The notes: a model not told the origin generated them from the sequence alone. Counted from the stretch's first letter, positions 17,610-27,691 are shown. The stretch: DNA of 64,000 nucleotides from Desulfobacterales bacterium (GCA_034003325.1 JAVEYW010000011.1:62001-126000), one strand, 5' to 3'. A program made the numbers and translations.

Positions 17610-17897
17610 ATGACCCTGACAAAAGCCAACATCATTGATGTGATTCCGGAAGAGCTGGGAATGACGAGGAAAAAGAGTTCGGAAGCGGTTGAAACGCTTC
17701 TTGAGATCATCAAACGGACATTGGGCCGGGGAGAGGATGTGCTGATCAGTGGTTTCGGTAAATTTTGTGTCAATCAGAAAAAGTCGCGCAGGGGACGAAA
17801 TCCGGCTACTGGGGACGAAATGATGCTGGCGCCGCGAAAAGTGGTTACCTTTAAATGCTCCGGAAAACTGCGGGAAAAGCTGAATGGGAACGATTAA
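17610..17897 (+). CDS. HU/IHF-family DNA-bending protein
   Basis: 95 residues from ATG 17610 (AGGAG 10 nt upstream; the ORF opens earlier at 17523). It starts MTLTKANIIDVIPEELG, with GEDVLISGFGKFCV and the DNA-intercalating arm RRGRNPATGDEMML, ending VVTFKCSGKLREKLNGND. It is a close paralogue of the protein at 57405, with an extra Cys. Sigma-54 promoters often need IHF bending, which fits the many activators here. The 3' end overlaps the next gene by 14 nt. Confidence 0.9.
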   Translation: MTLTKANIIDVIPEELGMTRKKSSEAVETLLEIIKRTLGRGEDVLISGFGKFCVNQKKSRRGRNPATGDEMMLAPRKVVTFKCSGKLREKLNGND

Positions 17898-18441
17898 CCT
17901 TCCGGATACCTGGGACGAATCAACCTTCCAATTCTTCAATACGTTGTTTGACGTTGCGTCAGGCAACGTCTCATCTAAAGTCTCCATGTTCGAAATCGGT
18001 GAGCGAATCGGTTTGGATCGAAACGTTGCGACGCGCGCGGCGGAGAACATCATGGCCGAAGGGTGGGCGGAAGTGCGAACCCTTGCCGGCGACATCGGGT
18101 TGACGCAGAGTGGTATTGATGCGTTTCGGGCCATGGGGGCCGACGAAAAGGCGGGTGCCGCGGTTGTTTCAGGGCTTGGGTCCGGTGCGCTCCTTGAAGC
18201 CGATGCCCGCTTGAGCGTCGAGTTTGTCGTCGCCGGTATCAAGCAACAGATGGAAAAGGGCGGGTTTGGCTTTGATGCCTTATCTGAGCTGATCGCGGAT
18301 ATCAGGACCATTGAGGCGCAACTATCGTCTCCGAGGCCGAAAACGGCCATTCTCCGGGCCTCTTTTAAGTCGATCCTCGGACTGCTTTCTTCCACCGGAA
18401 GGGCGGAAACGATAGATGCGGTGAAGCGCTTGCTGGCTTGA
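17884..18441 (+). CDS. Protein of unknown function with winged-helix-like N-terminus
   Basis: 185 residues, not recognised. The first 80 residues (FEIGERIGLDRNVATRAAEN then IMAEGWAEVRTLAGDIGLTQ) have the rhythm of a winged helix-turn-helix; the rest is helical and ends TGRAETIDAVKRLLA. No signal peptide or membrane segment. It starts inside the end of the IHF-like gene, so the two are translationally coupled. Confidence 0.75.
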   Translation: MGTINLPDTWDESTFQFFNTLFDVASGNVSSKVSMFEIGERIGLDRNVATRAAENIMAEGWAEVRTLAGDIGLTQSGIDAFRAMGADEKAGAAVVSGLGSGALLEADARLSVEFVVAGIKQQMEKGGFGFDALSELIADIRTIEAQLSSPRPKTAILRASFKSILGLLSSTGRAETIDAVKRLLA

Positions 18442-18455
18442 GTGCGAATGGCCTG

Positions 18456-18746
18456 CTATAAGGAGCAGGCCGCGCTGGCAGGTGTAAAAACCGTCCACAG
18501 TCCCACGATAATGAAAAATACGCCTGCGCCGATTTTAATCATCTGTGGCGATACATAACGGGCGACAATGTCTCCTAGAAGCACGGCCAGCAAAGAGGTT
18601 ACCACCAGCGCCGTTGCCGATCCCAAAAAAACGGATACTTTTGAATCACAATGGGCGGAGAGGCAAAATGCGGCCAACTGTGTTTTATCCCCCAATTCGG
18701 CCAGAAAGACGAGGCCGAAGGTCGTGAGCATCAGTTTAAAATCCAT
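18456..18746 (-). CDS. GDT1/UPF0016 half-size membrane transporter
   Basis: 96 residues with three membrane segments. It carries one copy of the family signature ELGDKTQLAAF in TM1, so two chains should combine to form a full transporter; the family moves Mn2+ or Ca2+. AGGAG before ATG 18746. It converges with the unknown gene at 17884-18441. Confidence 0.88.
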   Translation of the reverse strand: MDFKLMLTTFGLVFLAELGDKTQLAAFCLSAHCDSKVSVFLGSATALVVTSLLAVLLGDIVARYVSPQMIKIGAGVFFIIVGLWTVFTPASAACSL

Positions 18747-18764
18747 GGTATCACTCCTGTTTTT

Positions 18765-18844
18765 GCTGGGCGGCTTGGCAGCTGAACGGCGGTTGCTGCA
18801 ATCGTTTTGCTGCCCAGCCGCCCAGCCGCCAAGCTGCCCAGCCG
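18765..18844. repeat. GC-rich inverted repeat between GDT1 and transketolase
   Basis: The arm GCTGGGCGGCTTGGCAGC (18765-18782) pairs with the run of GCCCAGCCGCC units at 18809-18842. It lies between two genes on the same strand, just behind the transketolase stop, and may end that transcript. Similar words occur at 35130-35155. Confidence 0.6.
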
Positions 18845-18846
18845 TA

Positions 18847-20853
18847 TTATCTTTTTATTAAATTCAGCGCATTTTGGACAACATGGTCCACGGTAAAGCC
18901 GAATTTCGCAAGAACGGTGCTGCCCGGTGCCGATGCGCCGAAGCCGTTCATGGTCACCATTCCGCCATGAGTACCGATGTAACGTTCCCAGCCCATGGGA
19001 GAGCCGGCTTCCACCACCAGCCGGGGCTTTCCGTCAGATGGAAACACGCTGCCCTTATAGTCTTCCGGCATTTTTTCAAATAATTCCCAACTGGGCATGT
19101 TCACCACGCGCGCGGGGATGTTTCGATCGGCCAGCACCTTTTGAGCACCTAATGCCAAATGAACTTCCGCGCCGGTGCCGATGAGAATCATATCGGGAGT
19201 CCCCTGGCAATCGGATAAAATATAAGCGCCGTTGCCCAGGCAGTTTTTACCGCAGGCCATCGCCGGGAGCACCGGCAATTTCTGGCGGCTCAGAATCAGC
19301 GCCACCGGGCCGTCCTTATGTTGAATTGCTTGCCGCCAGGCGGCCGCAGTTTCATTGGCGTCCGCGGGCCGAATTACGGTGAGTCCCGGAATGCATCGCA
19401 GAGAGGCCAGATGTTCCACCGGCTGGTGCGTCGGTCCGTCTTCGCCGACGGCAATGGAATCATGCGTGAAGATATAGAGCGTCGGCAGTTTCATTAATGC
19501 CGCCATGCGAATGGCCGGCCGCATATAATCGGCAAAAACGAGGAAGGTTGCGCCATAGGGCCGAATGCCCTTGTGAAGGGCCATGCCGGAAAGAATGGCG
19601 CCCATGGCATGCTCCCGAACCCCGAAGCGAATATTGCGGCCGTCATAGCGGCCTTTTTGAAAATCATGAGAGGCTGCGATTTCCGTTTTGTTGGACGGGG
19701 CCAGATCCGCGGAGCCGCCCATCAGCGTCGCCACCTTGCCCGCGACCGCGTTCAGCACCTTTCCCGATGCGCCGCGCGTGGCGACCGGGTCTCCCGAAAA
19801 AACGGGAATATCGGCATCCCATTCAGCCGGCAGAACGCCGCTCATGCTGTTGGTCAATTCAGCGGCCTGCGCCGGATACTCTTTTTTAAATGAAGCAAGC
19901 TTTTCCATCCAGGCCGCTTCCGCCGCTTGTCCGGCTTCAATCGCTTTTTGAAATACCCCGATCGCCATGTCCGGAACGCAGAAAGACTCATTTTCAGGGC
20001 ATCCCAGATTTTTTTTGGTCAGGCAAATCTCTTCAGCACCCAGCGGGGCGCCGTGCGCATCGGCCGTATCCTGCTTGTTGGGGCTGCCGAATGCGATGTG
20101 GGTGTGCGCCACAATGAGGGAGGGTCGGTCCCCATCGGCACGCGCCGCTTGAATCGCGGCCGAAATTGCGGCCACATCATTTCCATCCGCCACGTCGATG
20201 ACCTGCCACTGATAGGCGCTAAACCGCGCGCCCACATTTTCGGTAAACGCGATATCCGTGCTGCCTTCAATGGAAATTTCATTGTCATCATAAATACAGA
20301 TCAGTTTTCCCAGCCCCAGGTGTCCTGCCAGGGAAGCGGCTTCCGCGGACACCCCTTCCATCAGATCGCCGTCGCCGCACATGACATAGGTAAAATGATC
20401 CACGATGTCATAACCGGGCCGGTTGAACCGTGCGGCCAGATGGCGTTCGGCCATGGCCATGCCCACGGCGTTGGCAAAGCCCTGTCCCAGAGGACCCGTC
20501 GTGGTTTCAACGCCCGGTGTATGCCCGTATTCCGGATGTCCGGGGGTTTTACTGCCCCACTGGCGGAAATTTTTAATGTCATCGAGGCTCAGGTCATATC
20601 CGGTCAGATGCAGCAGGCTGTACAGCAGCATGGACGCATGCCCGCCGGACAAGACAAACCGGTCCCGATCCTGCCATTGGGGATTTTTCGGGTTATGTTT
20701 CAAGAACCGGGTCCACAGGGTGTACGCAGCAGCCGCCATCCCCATGGGAGCGCCCGGGTGGCCGGAATTGGCCGCCTGAACCGCATCCATGGATAGGGTC
20801 CGGATGGTGTTGATACATATATCGTCCAAACTGCACTGCGAACCTTGCGTCAT
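18847..20853 (-). CDS. tkt: Transketolase
   Basis: 668 residues from ATG 20853 (AGGAGAG 9 nt upstream; an in-frame ATG at 20910 is rejected). Thiamine-diphosphate enzyme moving two-carbon units in the pentose phosphate pathway. Seen: [40 protein letters not shown], ThDP motif [47 protein letters not shown] and [20 protein letters not shown], ending [17 protein letters not shown]. The 95 nt upstream lead straight into the end of an insertion element, so its promoter region may have been altered by the insertion. Confidence 0.96.
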   Translation of the reverse strand: MTQGSQCSLDDICINTIRTLSMDAVQAANSGHPGAPMGMAAAAYTLWTRFLKHNPKNPQWQDRDRFVLSGGHASMLLYSLLHLTGYDLSLDDIKNFRQWGSKTPGHPEYGHTPGVETTTGPLGQGFANAVGMAMAERHLAARFNRPGYDIVDHFTYVMCGDGDLMEGVSAEAASLAGHLGLGKLICIYDDNEISIEGSTDIAFTENVGARFSAYQWQVIDVADGNDVAAISAAIQAARADGDRPSLIVAHTHIAFGSPNKQDTADAHGAPLGAEEICLTKKNLGCPENESFCVPDMAIGVFQKAIEAGQAAEAAWMEKLASFKKEYPAQAAELTNSMSGVLPAEWDADIPVFSGDPVATRGASGKVLNAVAGKVATLMGGSADLAPSNKTEIAASHDFQKGRYDGRNIRFGVREHAMGAILSGMALHKGIRPYGATFLVFADYMRPAIRMAALMKLPTLYIFTHDSIAVGEDGPTHQPVEHLASLRCIPGLTVIRPADANETAAAWRQAIQHKDGPVALILSRQKLPVLPAMACGKNCLGNGAYILSDCQGTPDMILIGTGAEVHLALGAQKVLADRNIPARVVNMPSWELFEKMPEDYKGSVFPSDGKPRLVVEAGSPMGWERYIGTHGGMVTMNGFGASAPGSTVLAKFGFTVDHVVQNALNLIKR

Positions 20854-20948
20854 GATTTGTCTCTCCTTTGTTGGGAATTGAATTCGGGTTTTCAGGTCGG
20901 GTTGATACACTTGTTTAAATCGATTTGCAAGTCTGTAAGGATTGTAAG

Positions 20949-22656
20949 CAGGGTCCCGTCAAAGTTAATCCGGAACGCCGATGAGGCGTAGGCCGCCTTG
21001 GCCAAGTCTTGCGCAAGTAGCAGGGCGGGCGCAATGTAGCGGACACCCGCCATACGCAGCAACGAGATGGCTATATTGCGCAAACTGGCCATAATTGGTT
21101 TCGGTGTGGTGTTTGCCGTTGACCAATTTTGTGATGTCGCGTTGGATGCAAAAACATTGTGCGACATGCGGGAAAGCAAGATAATTATTAAGTTCAGTGC
21201 TGGTCCAAACATGGCGCAGTTCCAAGCGGCCATGGGCTTTATCGGTGGTGGTGTGTGCAGGGGGGAAAAGCGCTGAGATTCAGCGTCGCGATGTCATTGC
21301 GCAGAGTGGGTTGATTCTCTTTGACAATAAACAGGTAACCGGCCTGCTTTTTTTCTACGATATAACGGGCCGTATCGTGCTGAGTGTGCAGCGCATCGGC
21401 GGTTACGACCGCACCTTGCAGGGGCAGAGGCGCAAGAAGTTCGGGCAATTTGGGGGATTTCGTTGGTTTTTTCTTTGACAGCCATTTGGCCGATTACCAG
21501 GGCCTCTTGGTGCAAAATGGCGCTGAGCAGGTGGACAGGTCGCTGGCCCGCATCATGGGCTCCGCGCAGTGTTTTGCCATCAGCGGCCACCGCACGTCCG
21601 GCCAAAGGGCAGTGTTGCACTATCCAATTGCCGATTTGGGAGTCCCACAGATCAGCATTCAGAGACTGTAAAACGCGCCGGATGGTGGGTTCCGAGGGTG
21701 GTTTGGGCCGTTTGGAGCCAAGCTTACGCAGCGCCTCACGGCTCAACGTTTCGGCCCATTCAGCGATGGCGGTAAAACTGCGTGCTCCGGACAGCGAGGC
21801 GCAGATGGCAATTGCCACGACAGTGACTACCGGATGGCGCACTCCGCGTGGCTTTCGGGGGTCGGCCACAGTTTTTAGCAGATCCATCAGTCCACCATGA
21901 CCTTGCAGGGGCAGTTGATTGATGTCGATCATCGCGGTGCACTCCTTTCCAGGTGCGCCAACAGAAGTCAAAAACGGGGCGCGTAAATGCCGGGAGGCAT
22001 CGGCCACCAAAGGGCGCACCAATAAAAGCTTTGGTTGGCCGTTATGCCAGTAGCCCTTGTTGCTTTTGGAATAGCCTTGCGTTGAACCGAGCACTTGCCA
22101 ACCGGCGGCCCGGTAGCACGTACCGGCAAAGCGGGCACTATCGACAAAGGTTTCTGCCAGCAAAAGGGGATGCCCATGGTAAAGCTGCCAGTCTTGGCTC
22201 AGGCGCTTGAGGTTCAATGCCAATAGGTGTGAGGCCAAATTGGGGATGCGCCAATCGGGCAGGATCAAAAAACGAACATTGTTGGCAATCAAATGCAACC
22301 GTTTGAACTGCAACGCCCGGTCCCATCCAATCCATTGATCCCGGGCAGCACACTTAAGTGCCGCAGAGCCCCAGCCAAGAAGGGCTACCCATTGGGTTTC
22401 ATTAGTGGTGGCAACATAGCAAAGGGATTTTCCTACGATCCGCTCAAAGCCGAGATAGTGGTACTGGCGCATCAAGGTACGCCAACGATCCATCTCGTCG
22501 CGTCGGACGGGACGTAAAACAAAGCGGGGTGGGCTGGTTGAAGGCGAAATTTTTAAGTTGCTCATAAAGGCAACTTAACAAATTCGAACTCAAAAAGTCA
22601 GCGCTATTTCGTGGCCTTCTGATTTCTTACACTTGCGCGACTTTGACGGAGTCCTG
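20949..22656 (-). mobile_element. Decayed ISAs1-family insertion element
   Basis: About 1708 bp bounded by imperfect terminal repeats: CAGGGTCCCGTCAAAGTTA from 20949, and at the other end GACTTTGACGGAGTCCTG to 22656 (15 of 20 aligned positions agree when the flanking bases are included). The single transposase frame is broken. No clear target duplication is visible at the two flanks. Confidence 0.75.
20975..22565 (-). pseudogene. Frameshifted ISAs1 transposase with N-terminal DruA-like (DUF4338) domain
   Basis: The long 5' frame (22565 to about 21450) begins with a DUF4338/DruA-like domain (RQYHYLGFERIVGKSLCYVA, FLILPDWRIPNLASHLLALN, CYRAAGWQVLGSTQGYSKS), then the ISAs1 transposase start (LLKTVADPRKPRGVRHPVVT, AADGKTLRGAHD). 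In a run of five C near 21453 the frame shifts; removing one C gives EIPKLPELLAPLPLQG and TADALHTQHDTARYIV. It shifts again near 21240 (RLELRHVWTSTELNNY, FPHVAQCFC) and again near 21100 (IMASLRNIAISLLRMAG). The segment holding the catalytic Glu appears deleted. It is inactive. Confidence 0.88.
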
Positions 22657-22800
22657 CATCCCGCAAGGACGATAGCGTGGCGATACCAATACTCGCTGCC
22701 TGTGAACTGCTTCAACCCGGATTCGGCGAGTGTTTTTGTTGGCAAAGTTTGCCATTCATGTTATATTGGGAACAAAATCAGCCAATAAGGAGGTTTCACC

Positions 22801-23034
22801 ATGGCAACGCTGAACGTCTCGATGCCCGACGAACTTCGGGCCTTTGTCGAAGCCCGCGTCAACACAGGGGAGTATCAAAGCGCCAGCGATTATTTGCGCG
22901 ACCTCATAAGACATGACTGTGAAGAAATAGACCGGCTCTTGATGGAAGGGATTGAAAGTGGCAAATCCTCGCCCCTTGACCTGTCGTCTTTGCAAAAAAA
23001 GGCGCGGGCCTTACTCAAAAAAGAACAGGGTTAA
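22801..23034 (+). CDS. parD: ParD-like ribbon-helix-helix antitoxin
   Basis: 77 residues: ribbon-helix-helix start MATLNVSMPDELRAFVEARV, then YQSASDYLRDLIRHD and a basic C-terminal toxin-binding tail. AAGGAGG 9 nt before the ATG. The partner toxin gene starts 3 nt after its stop but is nonsense-mutated. Cytoplasmic autorepressor of the module by family knowledge. Confidence 0.92.
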   Translation: MATLNVSMPDELRAFVEARVNTGEYQSASDYLRDLIRHDCEEIDRLLMEGIESGKSSPLDLSSLQKKARALLKKEQG

Positions 23035-23037
23035 CAA

Positions 23038-23355
23038 ATGCCCAAAATCCTGATAACGCCCGCAGCGGAAAACGATTTGATTAACATATGGGTCTATATT
23101 GCGCGGGACAACCCTGAGGCAGCGGATCGGACTTAACAAGCTGCTGAAAAAACCTTTGAAGCCATCGCCTCCATGCCAAGTATCGGCACAGCGTATTGGA
23201 CAACGAAAACTAAATTAAAAGACCTGCGGTTCTTTCCCGTTAAACAGTTTCATAACTACGTCATTTATTACCGAGAAACACCGGAAGGCATTGAAATTGT
23301 CCGCGTCTTACATGCTCGCATGGAAAAAAACAGACGGCTGGAAAACAAAAACTGA
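23038..23355 (+). pseudogene. parE: ParE/RelE-type toxin with premature stop
   Basis: The frame from ATG 23038 reads MPKILITPAAENDLINIWVY then IARDNPEAADRT and a TAA at 23134-23136 (codon 33). The same frame continues as QAAEKTFEAIASMPSIG and, further on, DLRFFPVKQFHNYVIYY and VRVLHARMEKN, the typical end of ParE (105 codons in all). One base change (CAA to TAA is possible) explains it. The toxin is most likely inactive, which would allow loss of selection on parD. Confidence 0.9.
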
Positions 23356-23357
23356 CT

Positions 23358-23531
23358 TCAACGCCACAACTTTTCAAACCGTGCCGGATTAGTGGCCGCA
23401 TATCTAACAGTGTGCTGGATGTTCCGGTGTCCAAGGTAGTCCTGAATAAGCCGCGTGTCTGCCCCATGGTCGGCCAAGGCAAAGCCGCAAGCATGGCGGA
23501 GCATGTGGTGGGGATGAGCGGGCCGGGCAAG
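23358..23531 (-). pseudogene. C-terminal fragment of a tyrosine recombinase
   Basis: The minus strand reads HPHHMLRHACGFALADHGAD, then TRLIQDYLGHRNIQHTVRYA and ATNPARFEKLWR stop: the RHxxR/His/Tyr part of a phage-type integrase. The N-terminal part is missing and the frame shifts just before it (ELSQKRGL in another frame). A remnant of mobile DNA beside the IS and toxin scar. Confidence 0.8.
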
Positions 23532-23664
23532 CCTCGCTTTTGTGATAACTCAATCAGATCATAGCAGCACCTGAACCTGTGAGGAGAATACTATATTGAC
23601 GTTTGATACAGTTTTGACGCCGGCGCAGAAACCTTGAAATGCACGGGCAAGCGTCAGAACAAAC

Positions 23665-24534
23665 CTACAAGGCTCTGAGATACTCGGGTCGCAACTGAAT
23701 TTTTCCGGCCAGCGCGGCATCGATCAGTTGCAGCGTTTCCGGCTTGTCCTTGGGCAGTCTGGCCTTGATGGGCAGGTAGTTAGAGGCATGGTTGGCATGA
23801 AATTGCCCCCGGGTCATATTCGTATGGGCGATCATGGTGCGAAGCTCCCGAAGCATCTCGTCTGGCTCGATCAGGGGGAATCGGCCTTCTTCGTGATCCC
23901 GGTAAAGCGCTGTGCCCGGAATCAGCATGAGGCTCAGCGCGCCCACATACTCAGGATCTATAGCGGACAGCGCCCGCCCGGTTTCAACCGCATGAATTTC
24001 AGAGCGTTCGCGGCCGGCAACGCCCAACAATACGGTGACGGATAATTTAATGCCTGCGGCCCGAACTTTTTGTCCCATGGCAATGGCGGTATCAACGGTG
24101 ACGCCTTTGCGGACAGTTTTCATCGTGACCTCATCGCCGGTTTCAAGTCCCATGTACGCGATACGCAGTCCGTGCGCCTTAAGTTCGGATAGCTCAGACG
24201 GTGTTTTCATCTTGATGCTCTTGGGGTTGGCGTATACGCCCACGCGGGTGACCCAGGGAAGACGGGTTTCTATTCTTTTTAGAATGGCAAGAAGGCGTTG
24301 TTGCGGAAGAATCAGCGCGTCGCCGTCACAGATAAAGACGCGGCGCTGGCGGTGGCAATATTGGGCGGCAAATTCAATATCCGAAAAAATAATCTCATCC
24401 GGTTTGATGCGAAACCGCTCTCCAGTGAAAGCGCCGCAAAAGGTGCATTTATTGTGAGAGCATCCCACAGTGGCTTGCAGCAAAATGCTATGGGCCTCAC
24501 TGGGCGGCCGGATCATGTTCCCTTCGTAGTGCAT
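23665..24534 (-). CDS. Radical SAM protein (Elp3/HemN-like fold)
   Basis: 289 residues. The cluster motif CSHNKCTFC has CxxxxCxxC spacing rather than CxxxCxxC, as in the YgiQ/Elp3-like oxidoreductases (COG1032-type). Downstream are IAYMGLETGDEVTMKTVRKG and YVGALSLMLIPGTALYRDHE, the HemN-style barrel. The product is cytoplasmic and its substrate unknown. The 146 nt upstream to the transglycosylase gene on the same strand hold no gene. Confidence 0.88.
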   Translation of the reverse strand: MHYEGNMIRPPSEAHSILLQATVGCSHNKCTFCGAFTGERFRIKPDEIIFSDIEFAAQYCHRQRRVFICDGDALILPQQRLLAILKRIETRLPWVTRVGVYANPKSIKMKTPSELSELKAHGLRIAYMGLETGDEVTMKTVRKGVTVDTAIAMGQKVRAAGIKLSVTVLLGVAGRERSEIHAVETGRALSAIDPEYVGALSLMLIPGTALYRDHEEGRFPLIEPDEMLRELRTMIAHTNMTRGQFHANHASNYLPIKARLPKDKPETLQLIDAALAGKIQLRPEYLRAL

Positions 24535-24680
24535 GCTAAAAACGGCTCCTTGGGTGGTGACAAGATGTTTCTATGCAGGAAAGTAACCCAAAAACCGCTG
24601 TTTCGCAACACCGATTCAACACCGCTGATAGCGTTCGAGACGGAATGATCATCAGGATGGCGGCCGAATTGAAGAGAACC

Positions 24681-25619
24681 TTAAGCAGCGGCGGTTTTTC
24701 TTTCCTGATAAAAATCGGTGATTTTGCGGACATAGTGTTTTGTTTCAGCCGGCAGCCTGTCCCCGCGGCTTTCCAGGTTGCCCATTCCCCAGTTGTACGC
24801 CGCGAGCGCCAATGACATATCCCCTTGGTAGCGATCCATCAGGCGCTTTAAATAGCGTGTGCCCCCCATGATGTTCTCAACCGGATCAAAGGGGTCTGCC
24901 ACGCCGAGCTCATTTGCCGTCTGCGGCATCAGCTGCATAAGTCCCATGGCGCCTTTCGGCGACAGGGCGTTGGGATCAAAACCGCTTTCCGCGTGAATCA
25001 CGCCCGTGATCAAATCGGGGTCCATATTATAAGCGGCGGCTGCCCGGTCGATGATACCGGATAGATCATGAGGGGCGGGCGTATGGTTTTCTGACGGCTC
25101 CTGTCGAATCGTTGACGGCGATATCGGCCCGGTCATGGTTTGGGGGAACATATCGTAAGGGTTGCTCATCATGGGAGATGAATCCGAATTGTCCGATTCA
25201 TCCTCGGCAAATGCTCTGAGCAAGCTGTCAGTCAGTTGCAGCTTGATCCTTTGGGAAAGCGCGAATAATTCAGGCCCGCTGAGCCGGGATGGGGTGGTAT
25301 GTTGGTTGATGGTCCGCAGGGTTTGGCTATTGAGCCTTTCTTCCAGAAGCTGATGAAACGGCCCGGGGCTGCCGGCAGCACTGGAAGGAGAAGAAAGGGT
25401 CGCTGCGCTGTTTCGCTCATACCCGGTTGCCGGGAAAACGGATTTATTGGTATACAATCCGGGTTGACCGCCAATGATGCCGTATAAATCAATGCCCATG
25501 GTAACCGCCCTTTGCTCTTTTACATCGGTGCTTTTTTCCCGACTGTTTATACTCGTCAGTAACGATTCAGCTTTTAAACAAAGCAAGAAGCGCGCCAACT
25601 GCGACAGGTTGTCGGCCAT
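24681..25619 (-). CDS. SLT-type lytic transglycosylase
   Basis: 312 residues. The C-terminal lysozyme-like domain (about 190-305) has IIDRAAAAYNMDPDLITGVI then HAESGFDPNALSPKGAMGLM, with catalytic Glu in HAESG, and LALAAYNWGMGNLESRGDRL. The N-terminal half is low-complexity Ser/Asn/Pro, with no clear signal peptide. The start is uncertain: ATG 25619 lacks a Shine-Dalgarno, whereas ATG 25499 (AGGGCGG) gives a 272-residue protein starting MGIDLYGIIGGQPGLY. Peptidoglycan cleavage at the envelope is the family role. Confidence 0.88.
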   Translation of the reverse strand: MADNLSQLARFLLCLKAESLLTSINSREKSTDVKEQRAVTMGIDLYGIIGGQPGLYTNKSVFPATGYERNSAATLSSPSSAAGSPGPFHQLLEERLNSQTLRTINQHTTPSRLSGPELFALSQRIKLQLTDSLLRAFAEDESDNSDSSPMMSNPYDMFPQTMTGPISPSTIRQEPSENHTPAPHDLSGIIDRAAAAYNMDPDLITGVIHAESGFDPNALSPKGAMGLMQLMPQTANELGVADPFDPVENIMGGTRYLKRLMDRYQGDMSLALAAYNWGMGNLESRGDRLPAETKHYVRKITDFYQERKTAAA

Positions 25620-25642
25620 TGTCTGTTTTTGCAGTTAAGGCC

Positions 25643-25747
25643 TTAGGCCCTTTACCAGAAACATGCACGCTTTTGCGTGTATATTTGCCGAAGCTGAAAG
25701 ATGGCTTCTATGCATCCCAGCATCCCAGCATCCGGCTTTGCCGGATT
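25643..25747 (+). repeat. Dispersed intergenic repeat, copy 3
   Basis: Nearly identical to copy 1: ACATGCACGCTTTTGCGTGT, then GCCGAAGCTGAAAGATGGC, three GCATCCCA-type units and CCGGCTTTGCCGG. It lies between a reverse and a forward gene. Confidence 0.88.
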
Positions 25748-25921
25748 GAGTTTTATTATGTTGCACGGGATTGACAAGGGGGTCCGGATATGATCATTCA
25801 TCCGCGGGTTTGGCATGTTGCCGGCCTGTATGCCTTTTATGATGATCGAAAATCTGCGTTTGGCCGGTTTGATTTCAGGGTGTGGGAGGATGTGAGGGTG
25901 AGTCTTATCAGAGGGGAAAGC

Positions 25922-27691
25922 ATGCGATGGCGGGGGATCGCGAGCGTGGTGGTATCCGCGCTGTTACTCTGTTCGGGATGTTCGGGAAAAAGCGCCAGAA
26001 CAGACGCGTCGGGCAGTGGTGAGGCGGAATGGATTCCAGCGGTATGGCGGGAATATGAATCCAACGGGCCTACCGGCGATCGGTTGCCCGATTTTTCCCG
26101 CGCCGGATATGCAGAGGGAGACACCCCCATTCCGAATGTTCAGGCACCCGTGTTTGACGTCACGGTCCATCCATTCGGCGCGGTGCCGAATGACGATAGA
26201 GATGATACGGCAGCGATTCAGGCCGCCATTGATGCGGCGGGATCAGCTGGCGGCGGGGTTGTATTCTTGCCGGCGGGTCGATATGCCGTTCATCAAAGCG
26301 CGGACATGCCGTTTCTGAGAATTATGCGTGACCATGTGATTCTTCGCGGGGCGGGCAGCGGGGAGTCCGGAACCATTCTCCGGCTCGGCGCGCCCGGGCC
26401 GCAGAAATCCGTGCGCCGGCTGGGCACCGTGCCGGCCATTGAAGAGGCGCGCTGCTATACGATTGTGGCGGTGATGGGCACGGAGGAAAAGCGCGAATTG
26501 GCCACTTACACCGATAGCGCCTTAAGAGGGCAAACCGTGGTGCATGTTTCGAATAGCTCACGACTGGCTAAGGGGCAACTTGTTCGGGTGGAATTCCATG
26601 ATCCCATGATCGACAGCCTGCACCCTGATCCGGAAAAAGTGGATATCGCGGCCCAATTGACGCATCCGTTCAACCTCCTGAATCATCAGACGGACAATTT
26701 CGGCGCCATGGCCCGCACCCTTTCCAAAATCGTAAAGATTGAAGAAATTCTCGATAATCAAAGGATTCGCTTTACCACACCCGCACGATTTAACGAACAC
26801 TTACGCTACCATCCGCGTATTTTCTCTTTCGACGGGGTGAGGGGGGTCGGTATCGAGCACCTGCGTCTGGAAAGTGATTGGCCCGGAGAATACCGTCATC
26901 ATAAAGCGCTTTTGGATGAGAGGGGAGCGGTGGTGAGAACCGCCAAAGAACAGGATTATCTCTGGGGCGGGTTGTGGTTCAGTTATGCCTATGACGGATG
27001 GGTTCAGGATGTTGTTGTTAAGGATTTGACACAAGGGATTATTTTTAGTCATTGCGCGGATTTTACGGTCCGGGAGGTACAGTTTCAGGGGGTTAGCGGG
27101 CACGCCGGCATCACGATCGGCCAGAGCCACGGTGTTTTGGTGGAGCGGGTGGATTTTTTTTCAAGGCTGGTTCATCCGGTCACTTTGAAAATGTGGGCTT
27201 CCGGCAATGTGATCACTGATAGCGAGGTGCACTACGAAGGATGGGATAAGGTCAACGGCATGGACGCCGTCATTGATTTTCATGGCCTTTTCCCCTACGA
27301 GAACTTGTTCGATAATTTGAGGGGCTTTTACGTTTGCCCCGGCGGTGACCTGAGCGTGCTGCCGCATGCCGGCGTTCGAAATGTTTTTTGGAACATACGG
27401 GCACCCCGGCGCATGGAATGCTATGTATGCGACAAGCCGAACGAGTTTGCCCGCAGCTATGATTATAAAAGTACCTCTTCGGAAACACCCGGGACCATGC
27501 ATGAACATTTTCCACAAGCCTTTTTCATCGGATTGTACCGAAATGGGGATCAGCCTGTCGAGGTGGGCGGCAGCGCCCGGGACCGGCACAATGCCTGGAT
27601 GACATGCGAGGGGTTGAACCGGCCCGGTTTGAGCGTTCCGTCGCTTTATAAGGCACAGCTTACCCGCCGGACCGGTGGGGACGGGCACTAA
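25922..27691 (+). CDS. Secreted lipoprotein with parallel beta-helix (pectate-lyase-like) fold
   Basis: 589 residues from ATG 25922 (GGGG 5 nt upstream; an in-frame start at 25790 gives a non-signal extension). The signal peptide ends with a lipobox-like LLCSGC. Then comes VTVHPFGAVPNDDRDDTAAI and QAAIDAAGSAGGGVVFLPAG, the Pectate_lyase_3 signature. GVGIEHLRLES and RGFYVCPGGDLSV are beta-helix turns with a late Cys-rich stretch (MECYVCDKPNEF). A glycan-binding or cleaving role is inferred from the fold, with no substrate named. Confidence 0.8.
   Translation: MRWRGIASVVVSALLLCSGCSGKSARTDASGSGEAEWIPAVWREYESNGPTGDRLPDFSRAGYAEGDTPIPNVQAPVFDVTVHPFGAVPNDDRDDTAAIQAAIDAAGSAGGGVVFLPAGRYAVHQSADMPFLRIMRDHVILRGAGSGESGTILRLGAPGPQKSVRRLGTVPAIEEARCYTIVAVMGTEEKRELATYTDSALRGQTVVHVSNSSRLAKGQLVRVEFHDPMIDSLHPDPEKVDIAAQLTHPFNLLNHQTDNFGAMARTLSKIVKIEEILDNQRIRFTTPARFNEHLRYHPRIFSFDGVRGVGIEHLRLESDWPGEYRHHKALLDERGAVVRTAKEQDYLWGGLWFSYAYDGWVQDVVVKDLTQGIIFSHCADFTVREVQFQGVSGHAGITIGQSHGVLVERVDFFSRLVHPVTLKMWASGNVITDSEVHYEGWDKVNGMDAVIDFHGLFPYENLFDNLRGFYVCPGGDLSVLPHAGVRNVFWNIRAPRRMECYVCDKPNEFARSYDYKSTSSETPGTMHEHFPQAFFIGLYRNGDQPVEVGGSARDRHNAWMTCEGLNRPGLSVPSLYKAQLTRRTGGDGH

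Noticed and set aside
21294..21460. Programmed frameshift in the transposase
   Set aside because: More than one frame change and a missing catalytic segment show decay, not a programmed site.
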